Shown here: positions 26,114-35,637 of the stretch, one piece after another
How the letters are laid out: every line of letters starts with the position of its first letter
Numbering within the stretch: the first letter of the stretch is position 1
Assembly: GCA_003165275.1 (NCBI GenBank)
Contig: PLSW01000042.1
Span: 6,320 to 62,452 of the forward strand
DNA: 56,133 nucleotides
Reading direction: 5' to 3'
Source: Caulobacteraceae bacterium
Lineage (GTDB): Bacteria > Pseudomonadota > Alphaproteobacteria > Caulobacterales > Caulobacteraceae
The notes under the pieces: model-generated
Database searches by the model: none
What the model saw: only the letters and a program-made list of their open reading frames with translations
Told to the model about the DNA's origin: nothing
Position numbers and translations under genes: made by a program

Positions 26114-26842
26114 ATGCGCTTCCCGAATCTCCTATCCCGGCTGTTGATCTGGCTCGACGCCCGAAGGGTCCGCGCCCGTGGCGATCCGGAACACCATCAG
26201 CTCTACAGGTTCGTGGCGCCGGGCCAGATCGCGCTGGATGTGGGCGCCAATCACGGCGTCTATACCTATACCTTGATGCTGTGCGGGGCCGAGGTCCATG
26301 CCTTTGAACCCAATCCCATGCTCGCCGAACGTCTGCGCGGCGCGCGGCTGCGCGGGGTCACGGTCCATGAAGCGGCCGTCGGCGCCGAGGCGGGGCAGGC
26401 GGAGCTCTTTGTCCCCCGCCACCGCAAGGGCTGGCAGGACGATCCGGCCGGCCGACTGACCGGCGGGGAGGGGGAAGGCTGGCGGTTTCCGGTGGAGATC
26501 ATCACCATCGACAGCCTGGGTCTGGGGCCGGTCGCCTTCATGAAGATCGACGTCGAGGGTTATGAAGACCAGGCCCTCGCCGGCGGCTGGGGGACAATCG
26601 TCCGCGACCGGCCGACGGTGCTGATCGAGCTGGAGGATCGCCATCAACCCGGATGCCGCAGAGACATCATCGGTCGTTTCGCCGATATCGGCTATAGCGC
26701 TTGGTTCCTGGACGGCAATGACTGGCGCGCCGAAGCCGGGCTCGGGCCGGACCAGACGACGGACTCCGGCCGTTACATCAACAATTTCATGCTGACGCCC
26801 AACGCGGGCAAGCCCCAGGCGCCGGCGGCCAGACCGAACTGA
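26114..26842 (+). CDS. FkbM-family SAM methyltransferase
   Basis: 242 residues. SAM motif I is [16 protein letters not shown] (about 37-52), motif [12 protein letters not shown], and the FkbM signature [16 protein letters not shown] lies near 143-158. FkbM enzymes O-methylate sugars in surface polysaccharides, glycolipids or antibiotics. It lies 108 bp after the glycosyltransferase on the same strand, so a glycan substrate is the simplest guess. Confidence 0.9.
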   Translation: MRFPNLLSRLLIWLDARRVRARGDPEHHQLYRFVAPGQIALDVGANHGVYTYTLMLCGAEVHAFEPNPMLAERLRGARLRGVTVHEAAVGAEAGQAELFVPRHRKGWQDDPAGRLTGGEGEGWRFPVEIITIDSLGLGPVAFMKIDVEGYEDQALAGGWGTIVRDRPTVLIELEDRHQPGCRRDIIGRFADIGYSAWFLDGNDWRAEAGLGPDQTTDSGRYINNFMLTPNAGKPQAPAARPN

Positions 26843-26954
26843 CGCCCTCCAGGCCCGGCGAGGCCGCCCGCCGCGGCCGGCGCAAAAAAGGCGCTGGCGC
26901 CAAACGGAGAGGCGCGCTCCAATGGGCGTCAACATCGCCAGGGAGGGCCGCCAC

Positions 26955-27728
26955 ATGGATCTGCAACTGAAGGACCGCGTCATCTTCGTCGCCGGCGCCA
27001 GCCGGGGGATCGGCCTGGGCATCGTCGAGGCCTGCCTGGCCGAGGGCGCGAAAGTGGCCATGGCCGCCAGGGGCGCCGACCACCTCGCCGCCCAGCACGA
27101 GCGCCTGGCGGCGACCTATGGCGCCGACAAGGTGTGGAGCGTGGTCGGCGACATGCGGGACGCGGCCGTCATCGAGAACGCGCTCGCCGCTTGCGAGGCC
27201 GAGTTCGGGCCGATCTACGGGGCGGTGGCCAATGTCGGCCTCTACGAGACCCCGATGGGCTTCGACATCACTGACGACAACTGGGACGGGGCGTTTTCCC
27301 AGAACCTGGATTCCGCCTACCGGTTGGCCCGCTCGGCGCTCAAGCGGATGACGTCGCGGGGCGAGGGCTCGATGCTGTTCATCAGCTCCATCGCCGGCCT
27401 GGGCGCGCTCGGAACCCCGCTCACCTACGGCACCGCCAAGGCGGCGATGAACCACATGGCCAAGGAGTTGGCCAAGATCGTCGGCCGCCACGGGGTGCGG
27501 GTGAACACCATCGCCCCTGGCAACATCATCTTTCCCGGCGGTGAGTGGGAGGAGCGTTCGCAGGGGCCCAAGGCCGAGTCCTGGGCGCGCTGGATCAACC
27601 GCGAGGTGCCCCTGCGCCGCTACGGACGGCCGGACGAGATCGGCGTTCCCGCCGCCTTCCTGCTCAGCCCCGCCGCCAGCTTCCTGACCGGCGCGGTCAT
27701 TCCCGTCGACGGAGGCCAGACCAAATGA
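26955..27728 (+). CDS. Short-chain dehydrogenase/reductase (SDR)
   Basis: 257 residues from ATG 26955, which has GGGAGGG 7 nt upstream; the ATG at 26922 lacks a good site. Classic SDR features: GASRGIGLG (about 14-22) for NAD(P), NVG (about 91-93), Ser in FISSIAG, and the active-site YGTAK (Tyr and Lys four apart). KTK-type ending [10 protein letters not shown] is common in the family. The substrate is unknown. The stop overlaps an ATG (ATGA) of a tiny frame, so a second operon gene was probably present once. Confidence 0.9.
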   Translation: MDLQLKDRVIFVAGASRGIGLGIVEACLAEGAKVAMAARGADHLAAQHERLAATYGADKVWSVVGDMRDAAVIENALAACEAEFGPIYGAVANVGLYETPMGFDITDDNWDGAFSQNLDSAYRLARSALKRMTSRGEGSMLFISSIAGLGALGTPLTYGTAKAAMNHMAKELAKIVGRHGVRVNTIAPGNIIFPGGEWEERSQGPKAESWARWINREVPLRRYGRPDEIGVPAAFLLSPAASFLTGAVIPVDGGQTK

Positions 27729-27805
27729 CCTTCGACAACCGCATCAGGTGTGTGGGCGCATCCATTCCGTGGAGCCGGTGGCGAAGATTGTCGGCGGCAT
27801 GGTGA
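27725..27805 (+). pseudogene. Possible 5' remnant of a coupled gene after the SDR
   Basis: An ATG overlaps the SDR stop and begins MTFDNRIR, like a normal coupled start, but the frame ends after 26 codons. In the next frame, from about 27749 to 27855, a coding-looking stretch ending EQPARATGR then stop can be read. This would fit a gene with an internal deletion or frameshift. The evidence is only the overlap and composition. Confidence 0.22.
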
Positions 27806-27868
27806 GCAAGTTCGGGGCGACGATCGAACAGCCGGCGCGGGCTACGGGCCGGTGACGGTCTAATGCAC

Positions 27869-27891
27869 CCTTCTCCCGCAAGGGGAGAAGG
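27869..27891. repeat. Dispersed hairpin CCTTCTCCC-gcaag-GGGAGAAGG
   Basis: A 9-bp perfect stem with a 5-nt loop, identical over 23 bp to the core at 48303-48325 and sharing its stem with the two hairpins at 13483-13671. It ends 20 bp before the start of the alpha/beta hydrolase gene. Confidence 0.8.
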
Positions 27892-27911
27892 CCTTTCGAT
27901 GGAGGAGTCTG

Positions 27912-29012
27912 ATGATCCGACCACTGACCACGCTGTTGCTGACCCTGGCCTTGGCCTTCACCGCAGACGCCGCCCTCGCCCAGCCAGCCGCCCCCGCCGC
28001 CTCCGGCCCCGAAGCCACCGACGGCGACTTCGTCATCCCCAACTTCCGCTTCCACACCGGCGAGACCCTGCCGGCCCTGCGGATGCACTACACCACCGTC
28101 GGCGCGCCGATCCGTGACGCCCACGGCCAGGTGACCAATGCGGTGCTGATCATGCACGGCACCGGCGGCTGGGGTCGGGTGCTGATCCGGCCGGAATTCT
28201 CCGGGGTGCTGTTTTCCCCCGGCGGGCTCCTGGAGGCGCGGCGCTATTTCATCATCCTGCCGGACGACATCGGCCACGGGAAATCCTCCAAGCCCAGCGA
28301 CGGCCTGCGCGCGCATTTTCCCCGCTATGACTACGACGACATGGTCGAGGCCGAGCATCGTCTGGTCACGGACGGTCTGCACGTGGATCACCTGCGGCTG
28401 GTGATGGGCACTTCCATGGGCTGCATGCACGCCTTCCTGTGGGGCGAGCGCTATCCGGACGCCATGGACGCCCTGATGCCCCTGGCCTGCCTGCCGGTCC
28501 CCATCGCCGGCCGCAACCGGCTTTGGCGGGCCATGGTGGTGGACGCGATCACCAGCGATCCGGCCTGGAAGGGCGGCGACTACGTCGAAGAGCCCCGCCA
28601 GGCCCTGCGCACCGCCGAGGACCTGCTGCTGATCGCCGGCAGCGCGCCCCTGGTGATGCAGAAGACCCTGCCCAGCCGCGAGGCCGCGGAGGCCTATCTC
28701 GACAAGCGGCTCGGGGATTTCGTCAAGACCGAGGACGCCAACGACGTCCTCTACTACACCGACTCCTCCCGCGATTATGACGCCGGCCAGCACCTGGAGG
28801 CCATCAAGGCCCCGGTGATGTGGATCAACTCCGCCGACGACTTCATCAACCCGCCGGAGCTGGGCATCGCCGAGCAGCAGGTGAAGCGGATCAAGAACGG
28901 CCGGTTCGTGCTGATCCCCATCGGACCCGAGACGCGCGGCCACGGCACCCACACCATGGCGGCGGTGTGGAAGGATTATCTGGCGGAATTGCTCAAGGAA
29001 ACGGAGCGGTAG
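27912..29012 (+). CDS. Exported alpha/beta hydrolase, homoserine acetyltransferase-like fold
   Basis: 366 residues with a signal peptide (cleavage near ALAQ, about residue 24). The nucleophile elbow is GTSMGCMHAF (Ser168). The acid is probably in NSADDFINP and the histidine in GHGTHTMAA near the C-terminus. HGTGGWG carries the oxyanion region. The overall layout is that of MetX-like alpha/beta hydrolases, but the export signal argues against homoserine acetylation; an esterase or acyltransferase acting in the periplasm is more likely. Confidence 0.85.
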   Translation: MIRPLTTLLLTLALAFTADAALAQPAAPAASGPEATDGDFVIPNFRFHTGETLPALRMHYTTVGAPIRDAHGQVTNAVLIMHGTGGWGRVLIRPEFSGVLFSPGGLLEARRYFIILPDDIGHGKSSKPSDGLRAHFPRYDYDDMVEAEHRLVTDGLHVDHLRLVMGTSMGCMHAFLWGERYPDAMDALMPLACLPVPIAGRNRLWRAMVVDAITSDPAWKGGDYVEEPRQALRTAEDLLLIAGSAPLVMQKTLPSREAAEAYLDKRLGDFVKTEDANDVLYYTDSSRDYDAGQHLEAIKAPVMWINSADDFINPPELGIAEQQVKRIKNGRFVLIPIGPETRGHGTHTMAAVWKDYLAELLKETER

Positions 29013-29033
29013 CCAAGCGAAGAAAGGCTTGCA

Positions 29034-29615
29034 TCAGCCCCCCTTTCGGCCCACCCCGCTCACCCAGCGTTCCCCCTCGCGACCCGGCCGGCGATCCTCG
29101 CCAGCGACGATATCCAGGATCGTCAGCCCCGCCCCGCCGAACAAGGCTTCCAGCCCGGCCTCGTCGAGGTCGGTGAACCGGCGGCCATTGTGGTCGCGCT
29201 CCTCGGTTCCATACTTGAACGAGGCGAACATGACTCCGCCCTCGCGAAGGGCGCCAACCAGCTTGGCGACCATGGCCGGCAAGTCGGCGCGAGGTACATG
29301 TAGCAGGCTGGCGCAGGCCCAGACGCCGTCGAAGCGGCCGAGCCAGTCGACCGCGTCGAAGCGCATCTGGAGCACCGGGACGCCCGCGTGCCGAGTGGCC
29401 AACCGCACCATTTCCGTCGAGGCGTCGAAGGCGGTGACGTCAAATCCCGCCAGGCGAAAGGCGAGGGCGTCCCGGCCGCACCCGCAGCCGGCATCCAGGA
29501 TTCGCCCGCCCGGCGGCAGGAGGGGCAGGAACCGCGCGTAGAGGTCATCGGTTCGCGCCGCCGCGGTGTCGGCGAAGAAGGCCTCGGCGTTCTCGTCGTA
29601 GTAGGTGGTGGACAT
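29034..29615 (-). CDS. Class I SAM-dependent methyltransferase
   Basis: 193 residues. Motif I is ILDAGCGCGRDALAFRLAGF (about 38-57), followed by VTAFDAS and GVWACASLLHV (motif IV region). The small size and Cys in motif I match the COG0500/TehB-like group. The target is unknown. Its ATG shares one base with the stop of the exported methyltransferase-like gene (TGATG), so the two are coupled. It converges with the hydrolase (21 bp). Confidence 0.88.
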   Translation of the reverse strand: MSTTYYDENAEAFFADTAAARTDDLYARFLPLLPPGGRILDAGCGCGRDALAFRLAGFDVTAFDASTEMVRLATRHAGVPVLQMRFDAVDWLGRFDGVWACASLLHVPRADLPAMVAKLVGALREGGVMFASFKYGTEERDHNGRRFTDLDEAGLEALFGGAGLTILDIVAGEDRRPGREGERWVSGVGRKGG

Positions 29616-30379
29616 CAGGCCTTCGGCTTGCGGAACCGGTAGGCGAAGCGGTCGGTCTTGCCGCGGATCGAGGGGTCGAACACCAGGGCGGTCTTCGGAT
29701 CGTCCGGATTGGCCAACACCTTGGATTCGCCGTCGAAGACAAATCCGGCCTTCTCGACCTCGGCCCGCAGCGCCGCCGGGTCGATCCGGTGCAGGTCTTC
29801 GGTGTGCTGCAGCCCGGTCCCGGCGACGGCGGCGTGGTCGACAATCACATAGAGGCCGCCGGGCTTGAGCAGTTTGTAGATGGCGGTGTTGAAGGCCCCG
29901 ACATCGGCGCCCTTCATGAAGCTATCGTGGGTGTCGTGGTAGTTTTCGAACGTCCACGCCACGTCCACCTTGTCGAGGAGTTCCGGCGGCGGCGGCGACG
30001 CCAGTGGGTCGGACACCGCCTCGACATTGCCACGGCCCGGCTCTGCCGCCACGGCCTTGGCTAGGCCCAGGGGATCGGACTTGAAACCGGTGATCTCGGC
30101 GGGGACATAGGCGTAGACCTTGCCGTTCGGCCCGACCACCTTGGAGAACAGCCGCGTCCAGTAGCCGCCGCCCGGCCAGATATCGATCACCGTTTCGCCG
30201 GTCTTGACCTTGGCGAAGGCCAGCATGTCGCCGGGATGGCGGGAGGCGTCGAGTTTGGTGTCCTTTTCCGGACGGCCGGCGTCGGCGATGGCGGCGTCGA
30301 TCTGTGGCGAGGCCTGGACGATGGCGGGGGCCGCCATGAGGGCGGCGATGCTCAAGGCGGCGGCGATGCGAAGTTTCAC
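29615..30379 (-). CDS. Exported methyltransferase-like protein (COG4798 type)
   Basis: 254 residues from GTG 30379; the longer frame to 30532 is less likely because a signal peptide starts exactly here (VKLRIAAALSIAALMAAPAIVQAS). The rest is a methyltransferase fold: VIDIWPGGGYWTRLFSKVVGPNGKVYA replaces the usual DxGxGxG, and LLKPGGLYVIVDHAA is typical of the fold. COG4798 proteins are annotated as predicted methyltransferases yet often exported; whether they use SAM is uncertain. Coupled to the next methyltransferase gene. Confidence 0.82.
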   Translation of the reverse strand: MKLRIAAALSIAALMAAPAIVQASPQIDAAIADAGRPEKDTKLDASRHPGDMLAFAKVKTGETVIDIWPGGGYWTRLFSKVVGPNGKVYAYVPAEITGFKSDPLGLAKAVAAEPGRGNVEAVSDPLASPPPPELLDKVDVAWTFENYHDTHDSFMKGADVGAFNTAIYKLLKPGGLYVIVDHAAVAGTGLQHTEDLHRIDPAALRAEVEKAGFVFDGESKVLANPDDPKTALVFDPSIRGKTDRFAYRFRKPKA

Positions 30380-30470
30380 GAGGCAATGATCCTTCCCTGC
30401 GGTGGCGCGCATAAGGCTCCGCTGCAAGCTATGCGTCAACTGACAAGCAACGGCCGCCGGCCGTACTCGA

Positions 30471-31901
30471 TCAGTTCCACACCCCAGGCCGCCGATCCTT
30501 CCACGGACATTCCTTCTCCAGTTGCGCCGCAAGCCGGAAGAGGGTCGCCTCGTCGGCGTATCGGGCGGTGAACATCATGCCGATGGGCAGGCCTGAGGCG
30601 CTCATGTGCAGGGGCAGGGAGATCGAGGGCTGGCCGGTGAAGTTGAAGGGGGCGGGGAAGGGGAAGAGCTCGCCGTTGCGGCGGCCGATCTCCCGGGGCG
30701 CCACGGTGTTGGGGTCGATGTAGCCGATGGGGGCCGGCGTCGTGCCAAGCACGGGGGTGAGATAGACGTCGAAGCTCTCGAACAGGGCCAGCACGCCGCG
30801 GCTCAGCATCCGCCGCTGCTGCAGGCTGTAGAGGGCCTCCTCGCCGGTCACCCGCCGGCCGCCCTTCAGCGCCGCCCAGGTGAGCGGCTCCAACTCGTCC
30901 GCTTCCGGCTCGCGGCCGATGACCTCGATGAACCGGCGCATGCCGGCGGCGAAGTTGGCGCCGGCGTGGGCGCCCTGGGCGGCGTAGAGGGCGCGGTAGT
31001 CGATATCGAGGCCCTGCGGGACCACCTCGTGGCCGAGCTTTTCCAGCAAGGCGGCGGTGGCCTCGAGGGCCGCCTGGATCTCCGGTTGGATCGGCCGGCC
31101 GTTAGCGGTCTCCGACGACCAGGCGATGCGCAGCCGGCCCGGCGACTGAAGGATCTCCTCCATATAGGGCCGGTCCTTGGCCGGGTGGGCGTAGGGGGAG
31201 GCGGGCTCGGGAACGCCGGTGACGTCCAGCATGGCGGCGCTGTCGCGCACCGTGCGGGTCATGACGTTCTCGACCACATTGCCCTGGGCGAAGTCGTAAC
31301 CGTCCGGCAGGTCGGGGTTGCGGTCACGGGTGACCTTCAGGCCCACCAGGCCGCAGCAGGCGGCCGGGATGCGGATGGAGCCCAGGCCGTCGCCCCCGTG
31401 GGCCAGGGGAACGATCCCCGCCGCCACCGCCGCCGCCGAGCCGCCGGAGGAGCCGCCGCTGCTGTGGTCCAGGTTCCAGGGATTGCGGGTGGCGCCGAAC
31501 AGGCCGGGCTCGGTGGTGCCGGTGATGCCGTATTCGGGGGTGTTGGTCTTGCCCAGGGTCACGACGCCGGATGAGCGGTAGCGGCGCATCAGGCCGGAAT
31601 CCTCGGCGTCGGTGAACTTGGCGTTGGCGCAGTAGCGGCTGCCGGAATAGCGCGGCCAGCCGGCGACCATCAGCAGCAGGTCCTTGACCACGAAGGGCAC
31701 GCCCTTGAACGGCCCGTCCGGCAACGGCCCCGCGGCCTCGGCGCGGGCGTCGTCATAGGCCTTGTGCACGACGGCGTTGATCGCCGGATTGTGACGCTCG
31801 ATGCGGGCGATGGCGGCCTCGGTCAGCTCGGCGGGGGTCACCTCGCCCTTGGCCACCAGCGCCGCCAGGCCCAGGCCGTCGTATTCGGAGTAGTCGTCCA
31901 T
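30471..31901 (-). CDS. Amidase-signature family amidase
   Basis: 476 residues. The catalytic Ser-cisSer-Lys triad fits Lys73 (FVVKDLL), Ser151 (SSGGSSGGSAAAVA) and Ser175 (GGDGLGSIRIPA). In the last motif Leu173 replaces the commoner Gly. It hydrolyses an amide or an N-acyl amino compound in the cytosol; the substrate cannot be told. It follows the class III aminotransferase gene by 33 bp on the same strand, which suggests an amino-compound pathway. Confidence 0.9.
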   Translation of the reverse strand: MDDYSEYDGLGLAALVAKGEVTPAELTEAAIARIERHNPAINAVVHKAYDDARAEAAGPLPDGPFKGVPFVVKDLLLMVAGWPRYSGSRYCANAKFTDAEDSGLMRRYRSSGVVTLGKTNTPEYGITGTTEPGLFGATRNPWNLDHSSGGSSGGSAAAVAAGIVPLAHGGDGLGSIRIPAACCGLVGLKVTRDRNPDLPDGYDFAQGNVVENVMTRTVRDSAAMLDVTGVPEPASPYAHPAKDRPYMEEILQSPGRLRIAWSSETANGRPIQPEIQAALEATAALLEKLGHEVVPQGLDIDYRALYAAQGAHAGANFAAGMRRFIEVIGREPEADELEPLTWAALKGGRRVTGEEALYSLQQRRMLSRGVLALFESFDVYLTPVLGTTPAPIGYIDPNTVAPREIGRRNGELFPFPAPFNFTGQPSISLPLHMSASGLPIGMMFTARYADEATLFRLAAQLEKECPWKDRRPGVWN

Positions 31902-31934
31902 GATCGGCTTTCAAAAAGGGGAAGAGGTAACCGC

Positions 31935-33203
31935 TCACGCCGTCAGGAACGCCAGCTTCGGCACCGGCTCCAGCCTGGGCGCCTCGGCCTTCAGCACCTT
32001 GAAGGCCCCCTCGGCGGCGGCCAGGGTCTGGTCGATGTCGGCGGGGGTCATGGCGGCGCAGAGGAACATGTTGTGCCAGGGGTGGGTGTAGATTCCCCGC
32101 TCCAGCATGGCGCTGCACCAGCGGAAGCCCAGGCGCATGTCCGGATCATCGTCGAACAGGAAGAGAGGCATGGTCACCGGGCCGGTCTGGCGGAAGCCGA
32201 AACCGGCCGCGGACGCGCGTTCGGCGAGGCCCGCGCGCAGGCGCTCGCCCAGGCCCTGGATGTGCTCCAGGTAGTCGCTTTCGCGGACGATCTTCAGGGT
32301 CTCCAGGGCCGCCGCCATGGGCGCGGCCTGGAACCAGAAGGAGCCGGTGACATAGATGGCCGACGCCGCCTTGCGGGCATTGTCATTGCCCAGCAGGGCC
32401 GAGATCGGGTGGCCGTTGGCGAAGCACTTGCCCCAGGTCGACAGGTCCGGCTCGACGCCGACGATGGACCAGCTGCAGTCCCGGGCGACCCGCAGGCCGG
32501 AGCGCACGTCGTCCACGATCAGCAGGGCGCCGGTCTTGTCGCACAGCTCGCGCACCCGGCGGGCGTAGGCGGGGTCGGGCAGGATCTGGTCGACGAAGGC
32601 GTCGTGCATCACCGGGGCGGCGAAGATGGCGGCGAGGTCGTCGCCGGCCTCGGCCACCGCGGCCTCAAGGCTGGCGATATTGTTGTATTCGAAGTGGATC
32701 TGGTGGGCCCGCTCCTCCGGGGTGGTGCCGGCGGTGCGCGGGGTGCACCAGGGCGCCGAGCCGTGATAGGCGCCCTTGGCCTTGAGGATCGTCTTGCGGC
32801 GGGTGTGGGCGCGCGCGGTCACCAGGGCCATGGTGGTGGCGTCGGTGCCGTTCTTGCAGAACATCGCCCAGTCGGCGTGGGTGACCATGCCGACGAAGGC
32901 CTCGGCCAAGTCGACGATCAGGCCGCTGGGGCCGGTCATGGAATCGCCGATGCCCATCTGGCGGATGTAGGCGTCGTTCACCCCCTTGTGGCCGTAGCCC
33001 AGGAGGTTCGGTCCATAGGCGCACATGTAGTCGATCAGCTCATGGCCATCGGCGTCCCATAGCCGCGCACCCTCGGCGCGGGAAAAGAACTGCGGATAGT
33101 CGTCCGGCAGCAGGCCCACGGCCTGGTGGCCGTACATGCCGCCGGGAATCACCACCTCGGCGCGCTCGCGCAGGGCCCGGTCATGGCTATTGGAGGCGGT
33201 CAT
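31935..33203 (-). CDS. Class III aminotransferase, glutamate-1-semialdehyde aminomutase-like
   Basis: 422 residues. Landmarks: GHGELIDYMCAYGP-like segment at 53-64, NGTDATTMALVTAR (118-131) for phosphate binding, IVDDVRSGLR (229-238) with Asp231/232, and TWGKCFANGHPISAL (256-270) with Lys259 as PLP lysine. It is closer to the HemL-like branch of class III, but the lack of other haem genes nearby and the amidase partner argue for another amino ketone or amino acid. It is divergent from the LytTR gene. Confidence 0.88.
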   Translation of the reverse strand: MTASNSHDRALRERAEVVIPGGMYGHQAVGLLPDDYPQFFSRAEGARLWDADGHELIDYMCAYGPNLLGYGHKGVNDAYIRQMGIGDSMTGPSGLIVDLAEAFVGMVTHADWAMFCKNGTDATTMALVTARAHTRRKTILKAKGAYHGSAPWCTPRTAGTTPEERAHQIHFEYNNIASLEAAVAEAGDDLAAIFAAPVMHDAFVDQILPDPAYARRVRELCDKTGALLIVDDVRSGLRVARDCSWSIVGVEPDLSTWGKCFANGHPISALLGNDNARKAASAIYVTGSFWFQAAPMAAALETLKIVRESDYLEHIQGLGERLRAGLAERASAAGFGFRQTGPVTMPLFLFDDDPDMRLGFRWCSAMLERGIYTHPWHNMFLCAAMTPADIDQTLAAAEGAFKVLKAEAPRLEPVPKLAFLTA

Positions 33204-33345
33204 CGCGGGGGTCCTTCCAGTCGGGCGGCCAAGTCGCGACTTTCATCTCGCCGCGCGCCCCTGGCAAGCCTCGCCGGGGCGCAAGGCGTGGTAGACTGCG
33301 TGAAAGTGACGATCGCATCACCCTCCGTTCCAGGCTGCGCCTGCC

Positions 33346-34209
33346 ATGTCCGTACCGATCCCCATAGCGACCGCCCGCGCCGGCGCAACGCCAGAGGCGA
33401 CCCGGCTCGGCGGCCGCGCCTTCTGGTGGGCCTGGGCGGCGCTGGCGGGGATCATGGCGGCGGTGGACGTCCTGGACGTCCTGACCCGTCTGCACGACGG
33501 CCGCGCCAACCATGTGTTCGAGCCGGCTTGGCGGCCTATCACCTATGAGTTCTCCAGCGGCCTGATCGCGGCCCTGCTGTTTCCGGCCATCTGGCGCGTG
33601 GCCCAGGCGGCCAGGCCCTGGGATGGCCGGCCGCTCCGCGCCCTCAGTCTACACCTCGGGGCGGCCTTGGGGTTCGCCCTGGCGCATGTGGGCGGTTTCG
33701 TTCTGGTGCGAAAGGCGGTGTTCGCCCTGGTCGGCCAGACCTATGACTTCGGCGGCGTGGGGCCGTTCTTCTACGAGCTGCCCAAGGACCTGGTGACCTA
33801 CACCGTGGCCGTCAGCCTGGTCTGGGGCGTGGAGCGGCTGCTCGCGGGCCTGCCGCGGCCGGTGGAGGCGAAGCCGGCGGACGCCTCGACCTTCGACATT
33901 CGCGACGGCGCCAAGGTGGTGCGGGTGCGCATTGAGGACATCCTCGCCGTGCGCTCGGCGGGCAACTATGTGGAGTTCCTGCTCGCCGATGGCCGGGCCC
34001 CGCTGATGCGCGCCACCCTGGCCGCGGTCGAGGCCCGGCTGGCCCCTCACGGCGTCGCCCGCACCCACCGCTCCTGGCTCGTCAACACCGGCCGCATCGA
34101 GGAGATCGAGCCGGCGCGGTCAGGCGATTACCGCCTGTCGCTGAAGGGCGGCGTCGAGGCGCCCCTGTCGCGGCGGTTCCGGCCGGCGCTGAAGGGGAGC
34201 GGGGGCTAG
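33346..34209 (+). CDS. Membrane LytTR-family transcriptional regulator
   Basis: 287 residues. The N-terminal half has four hydrophobic segments (about 27-45, 70-88, 104-125 and 148-168); the C-terminal ~100 residues are a LytTR DNA-binding domain (IEDILAVRSAGNYVEFLLADGR, RTHRSWLVNTGRIEEIEPARSGDYRLSLKGG). Such membrane-bound LytTR proteins sense an envelope or lipid signal directly, without a kinase. It converges with the metallophosphoesterase (6 bp) and diverges from the aminotransferase, a possible target. Confidence 0.9.
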   Translation: MSVPIPIATARAGATPEATRLGGRAFWWAWAALAGIMAAVDVLDVLTRLHDGRANHVFEPAWRPITYEFSSGLIAALLFPAIWRVAQAARPWDGRPLRALSLHLGAALGFALAHVGGFVLVRKAVFALVGQTYDFGGVGPFFYELPKDLVTYTVAVSLVWGVERLLAGLPRPVEAKPADASTFDIRDGAKVVRVRIEDILAVRSAGNYVEFLLADGRAPLMRATLAAVEARLAPHGVARTHRSWLVNTGRIEEIEPARSGDYRLSLKGGVEAPLSRRFRPALKGSGG

Positions 34210-34215
34210 GGCGCC

Positions 34216-35478
34216 TTACGGCGTGCCCGGCCTGGCGCCCCAGCAGATCAGGGCCCGCAGGTGCAGCCGGCAGTTGGCGACCAGCCGGTTGTCCAGGTCG
34301 CGGAACACACCCACCCAATCGTCGCCGTCGCGATCCAGCAGGAAATAGCCGTAGCGCTCGAAACTGAGCCGCTTGGCCTCCAGGCCGTCGATGGAGGCGG
34401 TGGTGTCGCGCACCCTGGGCGTATCCGCCCACTCGCCGACGTCGCCGCCAGTGCCCACGATGAGCTGGGCGGGGCGCACATTGCCGAAGGAGAGGCTGTC
34501 GAAGTGGTGGATATGACCGGAGACCACCATCTGCACCGCCGAGAGGTCGCGGTTCTCCACAGCGACCTGTTGGGTCCGATTGATGGGGACCTCGATGGGC
34601 CCGACCGGCCCCAGGCGCGCCACCGGGGTGAGGCCCCAGATCGGTCGATGGGTGAGGATCCAGCCGGGCTTGCGGGCAAGGTCCATCTTCAGCGCGTCCA
34701 GCTGGGCGGCCATGTCGGCGACGTTCAGCGCCGGCGCCAGGGCGTCGGGGGCGCCGGAACTGTCGAGCACATAGAGGTTCAGGCCGCCCAGGTCGACGGT
34801 CAGCGCCGCGCTGTGCGCCGGGCAGGAGAGGGGGCGCGGCGCGGCGTCGAGCATCCGGAACCAGCCGCCGGCGCCTCGGCCGCAGCCCTCGTGGTTGCCG
34901 CGCACGAACACCCAGGGGGCGGCGGCGAGGAGCGGGGCGGCGGGGTCGAAGAAGTCGGCCTTCCAGCTCGCCCGATTATCGCCGCTGGGCGTGCCCGCGC
35001 AGCCCTTGTCCGCGGCGGGACAGGGGGATTCGCGGTAGTAGTAGTCGCCCACATGGATGACGAGGTCGGGGTGTTGGGCCGCGGCGAGGCGGGCAACAGC
35101 GGCGAAGGGCCACGCGCGGGGATCGTTGCAGGCCTGGTAGTCCCCGTCCTTCAGCCGGCAGCCGGTGTCGCCGAAGATCAGGATGCGCCGGGGCGGTCGC
35201 ACTGGGAGCGGCAGCGGCCGACCCTCCAGGCGCGCGGTGCGGGCGCCGGCGGGCAGATCGAGCTGGCACAGCCTGTCGTCGAAGCCGGGGGCCGGTCCCG
35301 CCCGCAGCTGCATGGGCAGGGCATGGCCGTCGACAACCACCTCGGGGCAGGTCGCCGCCGGGGTCATGGTCCGCGCCTGGGCCCCGCCCTGGACATACTG
35401 CACCCAGGCCTGGGTCTGGGCGGCGGCGCCGCCGCCGGTCGCCAGCACGATCAGCAGGCCGAGCGCGGCGATGCGCAT
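34216..35478 (-). CDS. Exported metallophosphoesterase
   Basis: 420 residues with a signal peptide (cleavage near GAAAQ, about residue 20). The calcineurin-like metal motifs appear in order: IFGDTGCR, HVGDYYYRE, VRGNHEGC, LTHRPIWG and SGHIHHFD. The N-terminal ~95 residues form a separate small domain. It is probably a periplasmic phosphatase or phosphodiesterase. There are several Cys (pairs in CRLKDGDYQACN and CPAADKGCAG), which may form disulfides after export. Confidence 0.88.
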   Translation of the reverse strand: MRIAALGLLIVLATGGGAAAQTQAWVQYVQGGAQARTMTPAATCPEVVVDGHALPMQLRAGPAPGFDDRLCQLDLPAGARTARLEGRPLPLPVRPPRRILIFGDTGCRLKDGDYQACNDPRAWPFAAVARLAAAQHPDLVIHVGDYYYRESPCPAADKGCAGTPSGDNRASWKADFFDPAAPLLAAAPWVFVRGNHEGCGRGAGGWFRMLDAAPRPLSCPAHSAALTVDLGGLNLYVLDSSGAPDALAPALNVADMAAQLDALKMDLARKPGWILTHRPIWGLTPVARLGPVGPIEVPINRTQQVAVENRDLSAVQMVVSGHIHHFDSLSFGNVRPAQLIVGTGGDVGEWADTPRVRDTTASIDGLEAKRLSFERYGYFLLDRDGDDWVGVFRDLDNRLVANCRLHLRALICWGARPGTP

Positions 35479-35637
35479 GAGGTCAGCTCCTGGATGTTGA
35501 GACGCCGGCCGCGGGGAGGCGCGCCGGCCCTCGGGTGCATGGCCGAGGAATCCGGCGCGGTCCAGCGCGGCGACGCCCGCGCCGCCAAATGGCCCTAATC
35601 CGGACTTGGGAGGGCCGCATGGGCCCGCAATAAGAAC

